Shown here in pieces: positions 1 through 10,615 of a stretch of DNA of 64,000 bases. The stretch covers positions 7,731,912 to 7,795,911 of the forward strand of contig OY755196.1 in the NCBI GenBank assembly GCA_963576735.1, given 5' to 3'. Each line of letters begins with the position of its first letter. Positions within the stretch are counted from its first letter, which is position 1. The stretch comes from Bedellia somnulentella (lineage: Eukaryota > Arthropoda > Insecta > Lepidoptera > Bedelliidae). The position numbers and the translations under genes are program-made. The notes below the pieces were generated by a model that saw only the letters and a list, made by a program, of their open reading frames with translations, had not been told where the DNA came from and did not search any database.

Positions 1-96
1 CGCTGAATTTCACAATGCTTGAGCAGTGACTGAAGAAAGAAACCTCAGATATTTAAAAAAACAACGCTACCCGTGCGAAGCTGGGACGATCCACTA
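1..96 (+). mobile_element. Helitron-like 3' end, 5' end outside window
   Basis: The stretch ends in CTAG (93-96) followed by T, preceded by a short hairpin-forming CCCGTGCGAAGCTGGG (70-85). A CTAG|T end behind a hairpin is the known 3' signature of Helitrons. A closely similar block ends at 6376, which shows it is a dispersed family. No Rep/helicase coding is visible, so it would be non-autonomous. Confidence 0.5.
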
Positions 97-887
97 GTAC
101 ATACATAAATTTATATACATATAGATTCTAGTAATAAAACTTAGTTAATAAATGAACGTATCATGTTTTTCGCGTAAGCAGACAATAAAGCGAATATTTT
201 GTTTATTTAACAGTAAAATATCATGCGAATAAAGTCGTGTTTTACTGACATTTCAATAATATAGTGGTTTTACGTTCAATTACGTATGCATGTTGATGTA
301 TTGACTGAAACAAGTTTTATTAATATAAGACCAATATTTATATTAAATATTCAGCTGGAATTTCAGTCATATTGTGGGATCTAACAAAAAGTTCCATGAT
401 AAGCTTGTTTTTGAAGTTATTCATCATTTTTTATAATAAACATAGATATTCATGCTCACACAAGTAGATCGCATAGGGATAGACTGAGAGTATGGATAAA
501 AATTTTGAACGGTCCTGGAAAACCTCTCTATTTTTATTTATTCACACATCTACTGACATTACAATCCACATTGGCCTCTCTATATCTCTATTACCAGTCA
601 ATTGATAATATTCTGTCCATTTAACAATTTCAAAACGCTCTTGAAAAGATTTTTCATATTATGTTAATTATATTCAATACTAGTTTAGTCGCGATAATTC
701 ATTTGCGTGACAAAAGACCAACTTGTAATCAATCTTACTTTGATTTAAACAAATAGTTTTATGTATGTACAAAGAAAGATATGTTATCTTTTCCTGGGAT
801 TTAAAGTATCGTGTTTAGGATCTTCAGTTAACTACATAATTACAAGAAATTTGCAGTTCCGAATTGATTGTTTTACAAACATTTAAT
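97..887. other. AT-rich DNA, nothing recognised
   Basis: No coding frame, RNA gene or family seen elsewhere in the window was recognised here. Confidence 0.5.
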
Positions 888-1132
888 CATACATACTTAC
901 ACTCACGGCTGTAAATCCCTTAAAGGGGTAGCCAGAGCTAAGGAATTAAAAATTCCTCAGCCACTTTTGGAAGTTGCGTGGGGAAAAGTTGGAAAAATAA
1001 AGGTTGTTGGTGATGGGTCTCCAACCGCATCGCCCAAAAACCCCTTAAAAAGCCCCAATATCGTTAATCGCCTCTTACGTCCACTCACCGGAAGAAATGG
1101 GGTAGTGTTATTCTAAGCCGACACTACATAGC
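888..1132 (-). mobile_element. SINE-A, full length
   Basis: The copy runs from a CATACATAC tail through CTCACGGC to GCCGACACTACATAGC. It belongs to the CCGGAAGAAATGG-type subfamily (A1). An open frame at 868-1116 is only a translation of this repeat. Confidence 0.9.
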
Positions 1133-1272
1133 TTTAAACATCTAAAAAATTACAGAGAAGAGTTTTTATTTATATATACAATAATTTGGTCGTAATCGCA
1201 AATGATGGTTACAATTTTCTTTGTGTGCATATTTCGCACCTTACATTTGTATTCTTCTGAGCTTACAATATA

Positions 1273-1494
1273 CATATATATTCTCTCGGCCATGAATCTC
1301 AAAAAGGGGTCCCAAAAACCAGAGATGAAGAGCTAGAAAATCCTCTGTCACATTTGGAAGTTGATAGGGGACAAGATGGCAGAAATAATATAGTATGGGT
1401 CTCCAACCGCATCACCCAAAACCACTTAAAGCAGCCCAATACCCTCAGTCGCCTCTTATGACACGAGTGACATTCCAAGCCGGCAGTATACGGC
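1273..1494 (-). mobile_element. SINE-A, diverged copy
   Basis: The copy has the CATTTGGAAGTTGATAGGGGACAAG signature of the older subfamily A3 and ends GCCGGCAGTATACGGC. Several small gaps suggest considerable age. Confidence 0.85.
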
Positions 1495-1751
1495 AAACAA
1501 CGAGCTTAAAACTTATTAAATGTTCTTAAATTTAATCAATTCTCCTAGTGAGGACGACGCAAAGTTAACCAAAAACGCCGAATTTATCAACTTCTTTCCA
1601 TATCGATTGGGGCAGTATGAAGTCTGCCGGGACAGCTTGTTTTAAAAATTAATGGCTACCTAATGGATTCACTTCTTTTGATACCGTTGTTATTTCGGCA
1701 TAGATCTATCAGAATCAAATTCAGACAATGCTATGAAAACAAGTATTATTT

Positions 1752-2034
1752 CTCTGCCAACTGAGCTACCGTGTCAATTGGCTGCCAGTGCGAAATTCTT
1801 CTATCCTTTATTTTTTTATGTGTCATTTTTACACGTAAAAGAAAAAAAAGGATAGAAGAATTTCGCACTGGCAGCCAATTGACACGGTAGCTCAGTTGGC
1901 AGAGCGTCGGGGCGTTTACCCGAGGTCGCGGGTTCGATCCCCGCCTGTGTCGAAATTTTTCTTTACTTTATTTATTCTTTATTTATTAGTAATAATCCCC
2001 ACATGAGGTTTTCATGAACAAAAAGATTTAAATT
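1752..2034 (+). mobile_element. SINE-D foldback insertion with TSD
   Basis: The left part (1752-1816) is antisense tRNA-like head plus leader, and the right part (about 1850-2034) is the sense leader, complete tRNA-like head (about 1890-1961) and tail. The centre near 1828 is a short spacer. AAGTATTATTT occurs at 1741-1751 and 2035-2045, so the whole palindrome is one insertion. The head folds as a cloverleaf (acceptor GACACGG/CTGTGTC, D stem GCTC/GAGC) but lacks T before its would-be anticodon, so it is a SINE head rather than a tRNA gene. Confidence 0.85.
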
Positions 2035-2045
2035 AAGTATTATTT

Positions 2046-2668
2046 TGTTTATATACACAAAAATATGAGAGCTTATATAGATGTTATTGTTATAGTTATG
2101 TATATAAAACGTTAGTGCGCGCTGCTGCGCTGTATGCTGTAATTAGTAATAAGTAGTGGGCAGTGGCTGGTCTACAGCTCGGCCGCGGGTCTAGTGGTGG
2201 GGGTCGAAGGACATCTCCCCGCGATCGTGCTGTGGATCAGCCATTGCAATTTACTTTGTTTGATTAACACTCCATGTTTCTTATATCCGCCAACAAACTA
2301 CTATGTAGTTTGGCGGAATTATTGTAAACAAATTTTGTATGTTATTAAAACGTAATAAAGCATTTAAAAAAAAAAAAGATGAGAATAGACAAGTCACATT
2401 TATATTCAATAGAATTGAAAAAAAATACAATTGCACATAACAGTAGCAGACTTTTACAGATATGTTCTGAATTATCGCTAAAAGTATCGTAAAATTATTA
2501 GTAGGTGATATACATAAAACTTTGATATAAAGGCTTTTCACGCTAATTTTCTCCCACCACAAAAAATATTATAAAGTTCTTAAGTATAATGATCTTTCAT
2601 GGTATGTAATTGTCAACGTTATTTAGTACCAAAAGGATTACTTAAACTTAAAACTTTGATCCCAAAAC
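2046..2668. other. Unassigned DNA with a small GC-rich patch
   Basis: A GC-rich patch (about 2113-2245) contains GCGCGCTGCTGCGC-like sequence; the rest is AT-rich. The open frame at 2281-2562 (-) is low-complexity and matches nothing known to me. Confidence 0.4.
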
Positions 2669-2800
2669 AGACCCATCACCAACGATACTTTAATTCTACC
2701 ATCTTGTCCCCTATCAACTTCCAAATGTGGCTGAGAAATTTCTAATTCCTTAGCTCTGGCTACCCCTTCTAGGGATTTATAGCCGTGAGTATATGTATAC
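2669..2800 (+). mobile_element. SINE-A, 5'-truncated
   Basis: The copy starts at GACCCATCACC and ends AGCCGTGAGTATATGTAT. The TTGTCCCCTATC signature places it in subfamily A3. Confidence 0.85.
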
Positions 2801-2837
2801 TATCAGTCAAGAACAAAAAAAAATGCAATCTATAAGG

Positions 2838-3031
2838 ACAAGCATCAAAACCGGATCCCAACTAATTGGCAAGAGTCTGCAGCGCTATACAGTATGACAT
2901 TCTAAATGCTGCTGCAACTTCAGCCCAGGTCAAGTGTTGTGGAGAGCGCGTTGTACGAACCGCATTACTAATTGTACAGTAGTTATCTGGGGTGATTGGT
3001 GCGAGGTGACATTGTGATTGTTAAAGTTGTT
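2838..3031. repeat. Direct repeat, left copy (pairs with 4549-4649)
   Basis: It shares CATCAAAACCG, CCAACTAATTG and, further on, CAGTAGTTA and ATTGGTGCGAG with 4549-4649. The right copy lacks about 90 bp of the middle. The two copies flank a SINE-A and a mariner. Confidence 0.6.
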
Positions 3032-3048
3032 TAACTAGGTGGGCATGA

Positions 3049-3221
3049 GCTGTGTAGTGTTGACTTAGAATAGCATTACCCCATTTCTTGCATTGGGAGT
3101 AGGAAAGGGAATTTTGGGCAATGTGGTTGGGGACCAATTAACCACATCTTGTCCCCTGTCAACTTCCATATGTGGCTGAGGAGTTTCTAGCTCTAAAACT
3201 CTGGCTACCCCTTTTTGGGAT
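3049..3221 (+). mobile_element. SINE-A, internally deleted
   Basis: It starts GCTGTGTAGTGTTGACTTAG and reaches CTGGCTACCCCTTTTTGGGATT, with about 70 bp missing in the middle and the (TATG)n tail lost. Confidence 0.8.
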
Positions 3222-3348
3222 TCAAGAACAAACAATTCTGAAATCTACCAGGCCACTCAGAAAGTATTGCGAAAAAAGGTTTTAATGTATAAAACACTGG
3301 TCGATTGTAATGTATACTAAAAATATGAGTCTTTATAAATAAAAAAGG

Positions 3349-4545
3349 TACGTTCCGAGTTTAAAATTTCCCTCTTTATTTTTTACGAGCTATTGTAAAT
3401 TGTCGTGTCTTACTGAAAAATGAATCTGAGCCGGGATCATTTTCGCGCTATGATTATTTACGATTTCAAATGTCGCTTAAAACCAGACGAATCATACGAT
3501 AGACTTCAAATGGCGTTTATGGATGAAGGGCCTTCCAAGGCAACCGTGTATCGTTGGTATAATGAATTAAAGCGTCGTCAATTAACTTTGCAGGATGAAG
3601 AAAGAAGAAGTCACCCTCTAACGGCTGTTACGGATGAAAACGTGGTGGAAGTGAAAAAAATAATTCATGACAATGGGCGAATAACGTATCTAGAGATTCA
3701 ACACATTATGCAGATTGGATTGGGAAGCGTTCATGAGATTTTACACGAACATCTTCACGTGAGGAGGATAGTTTCACGCTGGGTGCCGCACAACCTCACC
3801 GAGGTACAAAAACATGCCCGGGTGGAATGGTGTCGTGATATGATTAATACATTTGATGCTGGCTCGTCTCGGCGTGTTTACGACATCGTTACAGGTGATG
3901 AGTCCTGGATTTATCAATACGATCCAGAAACGAAGCGCCAGTCGACGGTTTGGGTATTTCAAACGAAGCGACCCCTACCAAAGTGAAGAGATCTAGAAGC
4001 GGTGGGAAGATTTTGACCGCAAGTTTTTCAATATGACTGGCTATTTGGTGTCAATTCCTTTACAAGATCAAAGAAGTATTAACGCAGACTGGTATACTAA
4101 CAAATGCTTGCCAGTAGTTTTCTCAGTTGTGAGCAACAATCGACCTAACACAGGGCTCCGCGGGCTACTGCTTCACCAAGACAACGCGTCCGCTCACAAC
4201 GCACTCAAAACGACGGACTTCCGGAACAGCACCCTGGTCAAACTATTGGGTCACCCTCCAGACAGACCTGATCCGGCACGGCACCGTGTGACTTCTTTTT
4301 ATTCCCTGAAATAAAAAATCAACTCTAAGGGATACAATTTTCATCGCCGGAAGATGCGCTGTCAGCGTTTCAGCGGGCTGTAAATGAGGTGTCTGCGGCG
4401 GAAAAAGTGTTTCTAAAACTGGTTTAGACGTATGAAACTTTGTATAGATGCTGGTGGAGAGTACTTTGAAAAGATTTAATAAAAACATTTTTACCCATAG
4501 AACATTTTTTTCTATTTTCGCAAAATTTTGTGAGTGTCCCACGTA
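3349..4545 (+). mobile_element. mariner element, degenerate
   Basis: A transposase pseudogene is bounded by TA dinucleotides at 3349-3350 and 4544-4545. The outer about 27 bp at each end are weakly inverted copies (TACGT at the tip, AAAATTT about 10-15 bp in), which fits worn mariner ITRs. The length of about 1.2 kb is normal for mariner. The 3' end abuts the repeat copy at 4549. Confidence 0.75.
3420..4479 (+). pseudogene. mariner transposase, frameshifted
   Basis: Mariner transposases cut and paste DNA at TA sites using a DD34D triad and usually have about 345 residues. The first frame (3420-3986) encodes the DNA-binding N-terminus with WYNELKR and the first catalytic motif TGDESW. The reading then needs another frame for KRSRSGGK (about 3983-4030), and another for NADWYT and the second motif LLHQDNASAH (4033-4280). 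The third aspartate, in APCDFFLFP, is at 4290-4292 in yet another frame, after a small insertion. It is followed by in-frame stops and a recognisable C-terminus ending near CIDAGGEYFEK (stop 4477). At least three frameshifts and several stops make it inactive. The subfamily is not assigned. Confidence 0.9.
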
Positions 4546-4548
4546 TGA

Positions 4549-4649
4549 AGACATCAAAACCGCTTTCCAACTAATTGCCACGAGTCTAATTACACAGTAG
4601 TTAGCTGGCGGTCATTGGTGCGAGTTGACAGTGTGATTGCTTAAGTTTT
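4549..4649. repeat. Direct repeat, right copy (pairs with 2838-3031)
   Basis: This is the shorter copy of the repeat described at 2838, lying immediately beyond the right end of the mariner. Confidence 0.6.
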
Positions 4650-4675
4650 GAAAGGCAGTGGTTGTATTCAAAGAG

Positions 4676-4780
4676 TGACCGTGATGGCTCAGTGGGTAGA
4701 ACACCACTTCTCATGCAAACGATGAGGGATCAAATCCCAAGACGGGCCTAGACCAATGTGTCTTATAGTATTTTCTAAGA
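4676..4780 (+). mobile_element. SINE-C head fragment
   Basis: The tRNA-like head ACCGTGATGGCTCAGTGGG contains box A, and GGGATCAAATCCC contains box B. The body is missing, so this is a 3'-deleted copy and not a functional tRNA. Confidence 0.75.
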
Positions 4781-4989
4781 TTTTAACGATTATAATTAAA
4801 ACAACTATTGATTTTCGGATATTTTAATCGCGTGTTATTACATTATTTTTAAAGCACAACGTTTAGAAAACTTGTCAGTTATCATGTTTGCGGGAAGACT
4901 GAGGTGTTATTTGTCATTATACAGCACTATAAAATTATTAATACTAACTACCTTCACTAAATTTACCTTCACAAAATGAAAATGTAACT

Positions 4990-5232
4990 TAAATTTGTCT
5001 TTCCTAGACAAATGCGTGGTTAATTTATCATGGTTGTTAACGGTGAGGAAACTTTACCATGTGACAGTGTATTTGTACCTAACAGCCTGCCCCCATCACG
5101 TGAGTTCACTGCCCAAGAAAATGTGGGTACTTTGAACAACAGGTGACAATGTCATGTGATATTCAGAAGTATTAGGACCTCCGCCCACCCCTTCGGGGTT
5201 ACGCGGCGTTAGGTTGGCGAGTTAAGTTAAGT
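4990..5232 (+). mobile_element. SINE-C body, 5'-truncated
   Basis: It shows the body signatures TTATCATGGTTGTTAACGG, CATGTGACAGTGTATT, CCCCATCACGTGAG and CCCCTTCGGGGTTACGCGGCG. Confidence 0.85.
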
Positions 5233-5237
5233 TCTTC

Positions 5238-5416
5238 AAGAAATTCCTCAGCAACTTTTGGAAGTTGAGTGCGGAAAAGATTGTAAAATAAAGGTTTTTG
5301 GTGAAGGGTCTCCAACCGCATCGCCCAAAAATCACGTAAAAAGCTACAGCACCCTTAGTCGTGGGGTAAATTGTGGTTAAATGTGGTAGTGCTAATCTGT
5401 GCCGACACTTCATAGC
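5238..5416 (-). mobile_element. SINE-A, 3'-end missing
   Basis: It contains AAATTCCTCAGC, GGGTCTCCAACCGCATCGCCC and ends TGCCGACACTTCATAGC. The tail region is absent. Confidence 0.85.
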
Positions 5417-5539
5417 GTAGTTTTTTTAAATAACGATATTTCGGCAGTTTTATTATTCTTTAATAAATACTTATAATAAATCTGTAGAGGTCAATTCTGT
5501 ACATTTAATATATTTCCAAAATAACTATTAAGGGGTGAT

Positions 5540-5900
5540 TAGTGATCGATACTGATGCCAAAAATGCAATCAGTAAAATTTTTGTCTGTCTGTCTGTCTG
5601 TCGGTTTGTATGTTCCTTATGGAAACAAAAACTACTCGACGGATTTGATCGAAACTTGGCACAATGATTTTTCATACTCCTGGGCAGGTTATAGTATACT
5701 TTTCAGCGCAGTAGTGAAGGGAAATTTTGGGAAATTTTGGGAAAACGGGAGAAGTTACTCTATTTTTTAAGCTTCCATCGCGTGTGCAATCTTTATGGTT
5801 AAAGTAACATAGAAATCAAGTATGACGGTAATATTCTTCATAAAATTGTCTAAAAAATATTCTGCAATAGCATGTGTCCTTTATGGTTGACTCACAATAA
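5540..5900 (+). repeat. Probable dispersed repeat with TGTC microsatellite
   Basis: A (TCTG)n run at 5584-5602 leads into GTTCCTTATGG and a duplicated GGGAAATTTT. I recall similar blocks after a TGTC run as common in lepidopteran genomes, but only one copy lies here, so the family is not proven. Confidence 0.35.
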
Positions 5901-6231
5901 CACGTATAACTCCTGATAGCTTAGCAGTTCGGAGCTTTCTGATTATATTTGTTGAATCTTACGTTTATAATACTCTCACTCATCTCTAATATAAAAAAGT
6001 TAACATTATAACCTATTCAATAAAAAAATAATCATAGAAATCGGTAGAGAAACACCGAATATATACATGAAATAAACACTCGCGCCCGTGACTCAAACCA
6101 AATCCTTAGTAATTTACATGTTACATACTAGATGGCGACAGTAGTTGCATCCTACATAGTGGTATGATTTCTTTGTTAGATTCTAATTTGTAAATTTGCT
6201 TACTAACGGTCCGTTCATTAAAGTGCATTCA

Positions 6232-6376
6232 AAGTCACAAAGCTATAGCTACACTGTTCAGGAGTGCTAAAAATTGCAATCATTGCGCTAAATGTCACAA
6301 AGCTTGGGCAGTTATTGAAGAAACCTTAGATACTTAAAAAACAACGCTACCCGTGCGAAGCTGGGCCAATCCACTA
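6232..6376 (+). mobile_element. Helitron-like 3' end
   Basis: It is closely similar to bases 1-96 and ends in CTAG (6373-6376) followed by T, after the hairpin-forming CCCGTGCGAAGCTGGG. The 5' end (TC) was not located. Confidence 0.5.
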
Positions 6377-6579
6377 GTTCTTTAATAAATTAAGACTAAT
6401 TAAAATATATTTTTTGTTCCAGATAACGAATAGAAGTAGCTACAACAGGGAATTAATTCTAGGTGAGTTACACTGAAGCTTATTTTATGTCACAATTATC
6501 ATTATCTTTTTTCTACAAAAATAATGCACAATTATTAAAAGAACTTAACAATTAATATTATAAAAAAAAACTTTGTAAT

Positions 6580-6745
6580 GAATAGGCCTAATAACTACTA
6601 AACCGATTTTAAAAATTCTTTCATTAATGGAAAGCTAAAACTTTCAGAATCAACATCGGGTATTTATCATCACGCTCAATATTGTAGGGGGTAATCAGTA
6701 AAAAATACTTAACACCATCCGTGTGAAGCCGGGGCTAACCACTAG
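6580..6745 (+). mobile_element. Helitron-like 3' end, second type
   Basis: It ends CCGTGTGAAGCCGGGG...CTAG (6742-6745) followed by T. The upstream CTACTAAACCGATTTTAAAAATTCTTTC is typical of lepidopteran Helitron-like repeats as I recall them. Confidence 0.5.
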
Positions 6746-6793
6746 TTTCAAATATAAATATTAAAATCAGTATAGATTATTTTCTTTCTTAGA

Positions 6794-6833
6794 AAGAAAT
6801 GGGTCAGTGCTATTTTTAGCTGACACTACATAG
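6794..6833 (-). mobile_element. SINE-A 5'-end remnant
   Basis: Only AGAAATGGGTCAGTGCTATTTTTAGCTGACACTACATAG-like sequence remains, equal to the sense 5' end of the element. Confidence 0.6.
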
Positions 6834-6907
6834 TTTCTGGCAAAGAAAAGGACAACATCTAAGATATTTACTCCAACTTAATAAATGTATCTAATAAAGA
6901 AAAAAAT

Positions 6908-7056
6908 GTGAATGAAGAATAAAAGAGCATGCATGAAAAGATTGATGGATGTAAACGAAGCTAGAGAGGTTTGTCAAGATCGTACGAAGTGGCCATCAAT
7001 AGTCTCTGCCTACCCCAATGGGAACTAATGGCGTGAGTATATATGTATGTATGTAA
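6908..7056 (+). mobile_element. LINE-B 3' end
   Basis: It encodes MKNKRACMKRLMDVNEARE and ends GGCGTGAGTATATATGTATGTATG. It is the last about 150 bp of the retrotransposon, truncated at the 5' end. Confidence 0.85.
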
Positions 7057-7205
7057 AGAAAAAAATATTGCTAGCTTAGCAGGCTCTTTCATTCTTCAGA
7101 TTTTGTAGGCCTGTTTTTTAAAATCATTCTTTTAAGTTACTTTTTTTTCTGTGATTTAATAACTTTATTCAACTTTTATAATTACAAAATATTTACAATG
7201 ATAGT

Positions 7206-7779
7206 TTAAAAATTTAAAATGAAATTATAGCCAAATATGTATATATTGCAAATGAAAAATTTCGTGAACTTCATCGTTCTCGGTGAAGGGTAACCTGCCC
7301 AATTTGCTAGCAGCATTTCCTCTTTGGATGGCCAAGCTAATGCGTTGGCCGAGGTAGCTGCCGGCTCTGGGATCACCACACACTTCCACAAGGCGAGCGG
7401 ACAGTTCTTTAAAGAGTCGGTCGGGCCGAGAGCTTCAACGGCGAAAGGCATTAAAGTATAATCATTTGTTACAACTGAGTATTAAGCCGTTTGAACTCTC
7501 GACGTTGGCAGCAGGAGCACCTGCCCGAGCCGCCGGCCCGGATAAATGGCAAGGCGCCAGAGTGTCGACACAGGTTGCATCCCATATCAGCGCCCTCTCA
7601 TTCCTCCAAGGCAACAAAGTCATACCATCGGGTCTCTTACCATCGTCTCGCATTAACCCAGGAGGTTCCAGGGTTGCTGACACGTGGGCACTGACAAGAT
7701 CCCGACGGATGATATCATTTAGGGCAGCGTGTCGTGACAGGCGACCGGCACTGCGGGGGCATGAAAAAAATATATTCAA
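7206..7779 (-). pseudogene. Non-LTR retrotransposon C-terminal domain with endonuclease-like RPD...D motif
   Basis: The upstream frame (7779-7462 on the minus strand) reads [18 protein letters not shown], then [11 protein letters not shown] and [15 protein letters not shown] recall closely similar C-termini in animal non-LTR retrotransposon proteins. RPD followed 14 residues later by D matches the spacing of the restriction-like endonuclease motif of R2-type LINEs, which is an inference. The text continues as MPFAVEALG (frame 7451-7206) and then, after a frameshift, as GDPRAGSYLGQRISLAIQRGN in another frame. The domain is therefore broken and 5'-truncated. Its GC content is clearly above its AT-rich surroundings, which marks it as an insertion. 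Confidence 0.65.
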
Positions 7780-7831
7780 AATTCAGTTAAAAATCTGCAA
7801 TGCAAAAACTAAAGGAACCCGTGAATTTTAA

Positions 7832-8274
7832 ACAAAACATCGATTCGGTTTGCAATACAATTTAGTGAAAAACAACGCTTGCTGTTGAATATCAAAAATT
7901 GTTTCCAAAACAATTTGTCCGGTGTAAGGAAATATATTGTTATACGTTTGAGGTGTAAATTGTCCGTCAGTAGATTTACTTTCACATTAAATGGTGATTT
8001 TCTGAGAAAGGGTTACATAGGTATCGTAATTCCTTTGGTGCAGAAACAGTAATAGGTGGTTTTCAGTTCAGATTAAATAAGGTTATTGTTATGGGACCTT
8101 CAAATTTTAGGTGAATTAAGATTTTTAAATGGGACCTTATTTTATTTGTAATATATCGCTGAACTTCTAACGTAAAACAATATTTCGATAATATAACCAA
8201 ATACAAAGCAGTAAATATTGGAGTATTAAAAATAAACTTTATACTGAATTGTTACTACACGGATGTTAAAAATA
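7832..8274. other. AT-rich DNA, nothing recognised
   Basis: No frame or repeat family was recognised. Confidence 0.4.
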
Positions 8275-8520
8275 CATTCATACATACATATTATCATGGC
8301 TATAAATCCCTAGAAGGGGTAGCCAGAGCTAAGGAAGTATAAATTCCTCAGCCACTTTTGGAAGTTGAGAGGGAAAAGATGGTAAAATAATGGTTTTTGG
8401 TGATGGGTCTCCAACCGCATCGCCCAATAATCCAATAAAAAGCCCCAACACCCTTAGTGGCCTCTTACGACACCCGTGGGTAGAAAGGGGTAGCGACATT
8501 CTAAGCCGGCACTACACGGC
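8275..8520 (-). mobile_element. SINE-A, full length (A2)
   Basis: It runs from CATTCATACATACATA to GCCGGCACTACACGGC. TCTTACGACACCCGTGGG and GTAGAAAGGGG mark subfamily A2. Confidence 0.9.
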
Positions 8521-8530
8521 AATTAGAAAT

Positions 8531-8670
8531 ACATACATACATACACTGATGTGACGGGTCTCCAACCGCTTCACCCAAAGACAAAAAAAGCCCCACACAC
8601 TTTGGCGCCCTCTACGACACCCGTGGTTAGAACGGGGTAGTGATATTCAAAGCCAGCACGGCTATACGGC
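8531..8670 (-). mobile_element. SINE-A, internally deleted
   Basis: A CATACATACATACA tail is joined almost directly to GGGTCTCCAACCGC and the sense 5' half, so about 100 bp are missing between tail and middle. Confidence 0.8.
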
Positions 8671-9010
8671 ACGGGTTTATTACTAAAAAAATATTCTGAA
8701 TCTGGAACGATCCACAAATAATTCTACAAATACATAGTCAGTTGTAAAACCAAAACTCATCGCATCAATATTCTAAGACAATATTACTTCGCCTTCAAAA
8801 GGTTCATCTTTTTGTATGCGAACACAAGTTTTATAAAGGAAAACTGGCAAGAATCTACAAAAACCGGAAACCTTTCACAATAATTTGATAAGGGCAGATG
8901 GCGGGTTGAAAAACTTCACTCGCCGAATAAGCTGATTTATCTACTATTTCATAACTAGCGCTCTCGGGAGCTGCATGGATTGATAAAAACAAATCCTTTT
9001 GCTTTACACT
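8671..9010. other. Nothing recognised
   Basis: No coding or repeat signal was seen. Confidence 0.4.
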
Positions 9011-9215
9011 TACATACATAGTCACGACTTAAATCTCTAGACGGGGTGGAGTACAGGTAAAGAAATTCTGGAGTCACTTTAGTAGTAGATTTCAAAATAA
9101 AGGTTGTTGGTCATGGTTCTACAACAGTATGGCCCTAAGACATCTTGATTGCCCTACACGCTTTGTCGACACCCGCGGGTAGAAAGAGGTAGTGATATGC
9201 TAAGCCATTGGTGGA
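9011..9215 (-). mobile_element. SINE-A, diverged
   Basis: TACATACATAGTCACGAC, AAAATAAAGGTTGTTGGTCATGG and CACCCGCGGGTAGAAAGAGG identify it. The end is blurred. Confidence 0.75.
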
Positions 9216-9533
9216 AAACCCATCAGTAACCATTGAGATAAATGTTTCTTCTTTGCTAAACGCCGCTAAAATTCAGTAAAAACTTGTTTCTCAAGTCTGC
9301 CAGTTAACTAAAAATGTATGTGATGTAAACATACAGTTTTCCTCAATAAAATGCATCTGCAAAGTAAATTTCTAAGAATTAGAATTCTCATTCATCATCA
9401 TCTCCATTTTATAACCAATAAACTGAGTTGAATACAACTTGCGTCATACTTCGCGGTTTATTTTCTGAACATCGGAAGTATATCAGTATTAATATGGCGG
9501 TTTAAAATAGTATAACATCATTCAATTCAACGC

Positions 9534-9629
9534 AACCGTGATAGCTCAGTGGGTAGGATAGCGTTTATCCTGCAGATGATGAAGGTTCAAATCCGGGTAC
9601 TGGCGTACACAAATTTGTCTTTTTGAAAG
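9534..9629 (+). mobile_element. SINE-C head fragment
   Basis: ACCGTGATAGCTCAGTGGG contains box A, and GGTTCAAATCC contains box B. The body is cut off by the neighbouring SINE-D. Confidence 0.8.
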
Positions 9630-9640
9630 TCATATTTATG

Positions 9641-9858
9641 ATTAATTAATTAAGCAATCAAAAATGTTCGACACCAGCAAAACTCGAACCTACGACATCG
9701 GGTATACGCCCCCGTCGCTCTGCCAAGTGAGCTATGGTATCGGATGACCACTCGTGACGAGGGCGTATACGTAGAGGGGTTCGAGCCCTGCTGATGTCGA
9801 AAATTTTTGTTTGCTTAATTGATTAGTAATAATCCCCACATGAGGTTTTCATGTAAAA
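9641..9858 (+). mobile_element. SINE-D foldback
   Basis: The left part (to about 9742) is antisense: AATTAAGCAATC, then the reverse of the tRNA-like head including CCCCCGTCGCTCTGCCAA. The right part (from about 9758) is sense: GAGGGCGTATACGTAGAGG, GGTTCGAGCCC, then TAATAATCCCCACATGAGG. The arms are imperfect, so this copy is older than the one at 59.6 kb. No clear TSD was found because a LINE-B tail abuts the right end. Confidence 0.75.
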
Positions 9859-9860
9859 AA

Positions 9861-10091
9861 AACATACATACATACATATACTCACGCCATTAGTTCCCAT
9901 TGCGGTAGGCAGAGACTATTGATCGCCACTTTGTACGATCCTGACAAACTTCTCTAGCTTCGTTTACATCCATCAATCTTTTCATACATGCTCTTTTATT
10001 CTTCATACTTCGGACGCCAGCCTTTTTGAGCACACTCTCAATTTGTCCAAGTGTGTTCTCCGTGGTCGTCCTCTACTAACATCACCATGTA
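9861..10091 (-). mobile_element. LINE-B 3' end
   Basis: Starting from CATACATACATACATATACTCACGCC, the reverse strand encodes the KRLMDVNEARE and W(R/K)SI segments, the KKAGVRSMKNK segment and the start of the GRPRRTHLDQIESVL segment. It is truncated at the 5' end. Confidence 0.85.
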
Positions 10092-10118
10092 AAAAAAAAC
10101 AAATAATGCCTACATAGT

Positions 10119-10350
10119 CATATGTGTGGTTAATCTATCATATTGTCAACGGTGAGGGTAAACATCGTGAGGCTAAATTGTAGTTTATCATGTGACAGTG
10201 TATTCGGACAAAACGGCGATAGGCCTGTCCCCTATCACGTGAGTACACTGTCAAAGCAAAACTTGGGTACTCTGATCATTGGGTATTGTAAGTATTAGTT
10301 ACCTCTACCAAACCCTTCGGGGATATGCGGCTTGAACGTTTGAGTTAACC
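10119..10350 (+). mobile_element. SINE-C body, 5'-truncated
   Basis: CATATGTGTGGTTAAT, CATGTGACAGTGTATTCGG, GGCGATAGGCCTG and CCCTTCGGGGATATGCGGC are all present. Confidence 0.85.
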
Positions 10351-10615
10351 AAATTTTTTTTTACCGGCCGTGCTCTTCCTACTGAGCTATCAAAGGCGAA
10401 CTTAGTTATTCATAACCAACTACGTTATCAAAGGCGACTTAGCAAAACTTGGCACAGAAGAACGAAAACTCGATCATATTGTCATCAGAAGATCGTTTAT
10501 CTTAATAGCACTTCACGAAGGAGGCTAACAATAACTGAAGAGTTTTCGATCTTTTTGACCTACATTTGAGTGTTCCTTGGATCAGTGTTGGGAAGTTTAT
10601 ACTTTTATTTTAAAA

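Noticed and set aside
868..1116. 82-codon open frame
   Set aside because: It is a translation of an antisense SINE-A. Frames with the same peptide (GVARAKELEIPQPLLEVAWG) recur at many SINE-A copies.
1890..1961. tRNA gene
   Set aside because: It folds like a tRNA but the base before the would-be anticodon is not T. It continues into the SINE-D tail and lies within a TSD-bounded insertion.
7466..7831. 121-codon plus-strand frame
   Set aside because: It lies opposite the minus-strand LINE domain, where the conserved RPDG and WDATC motifs are.
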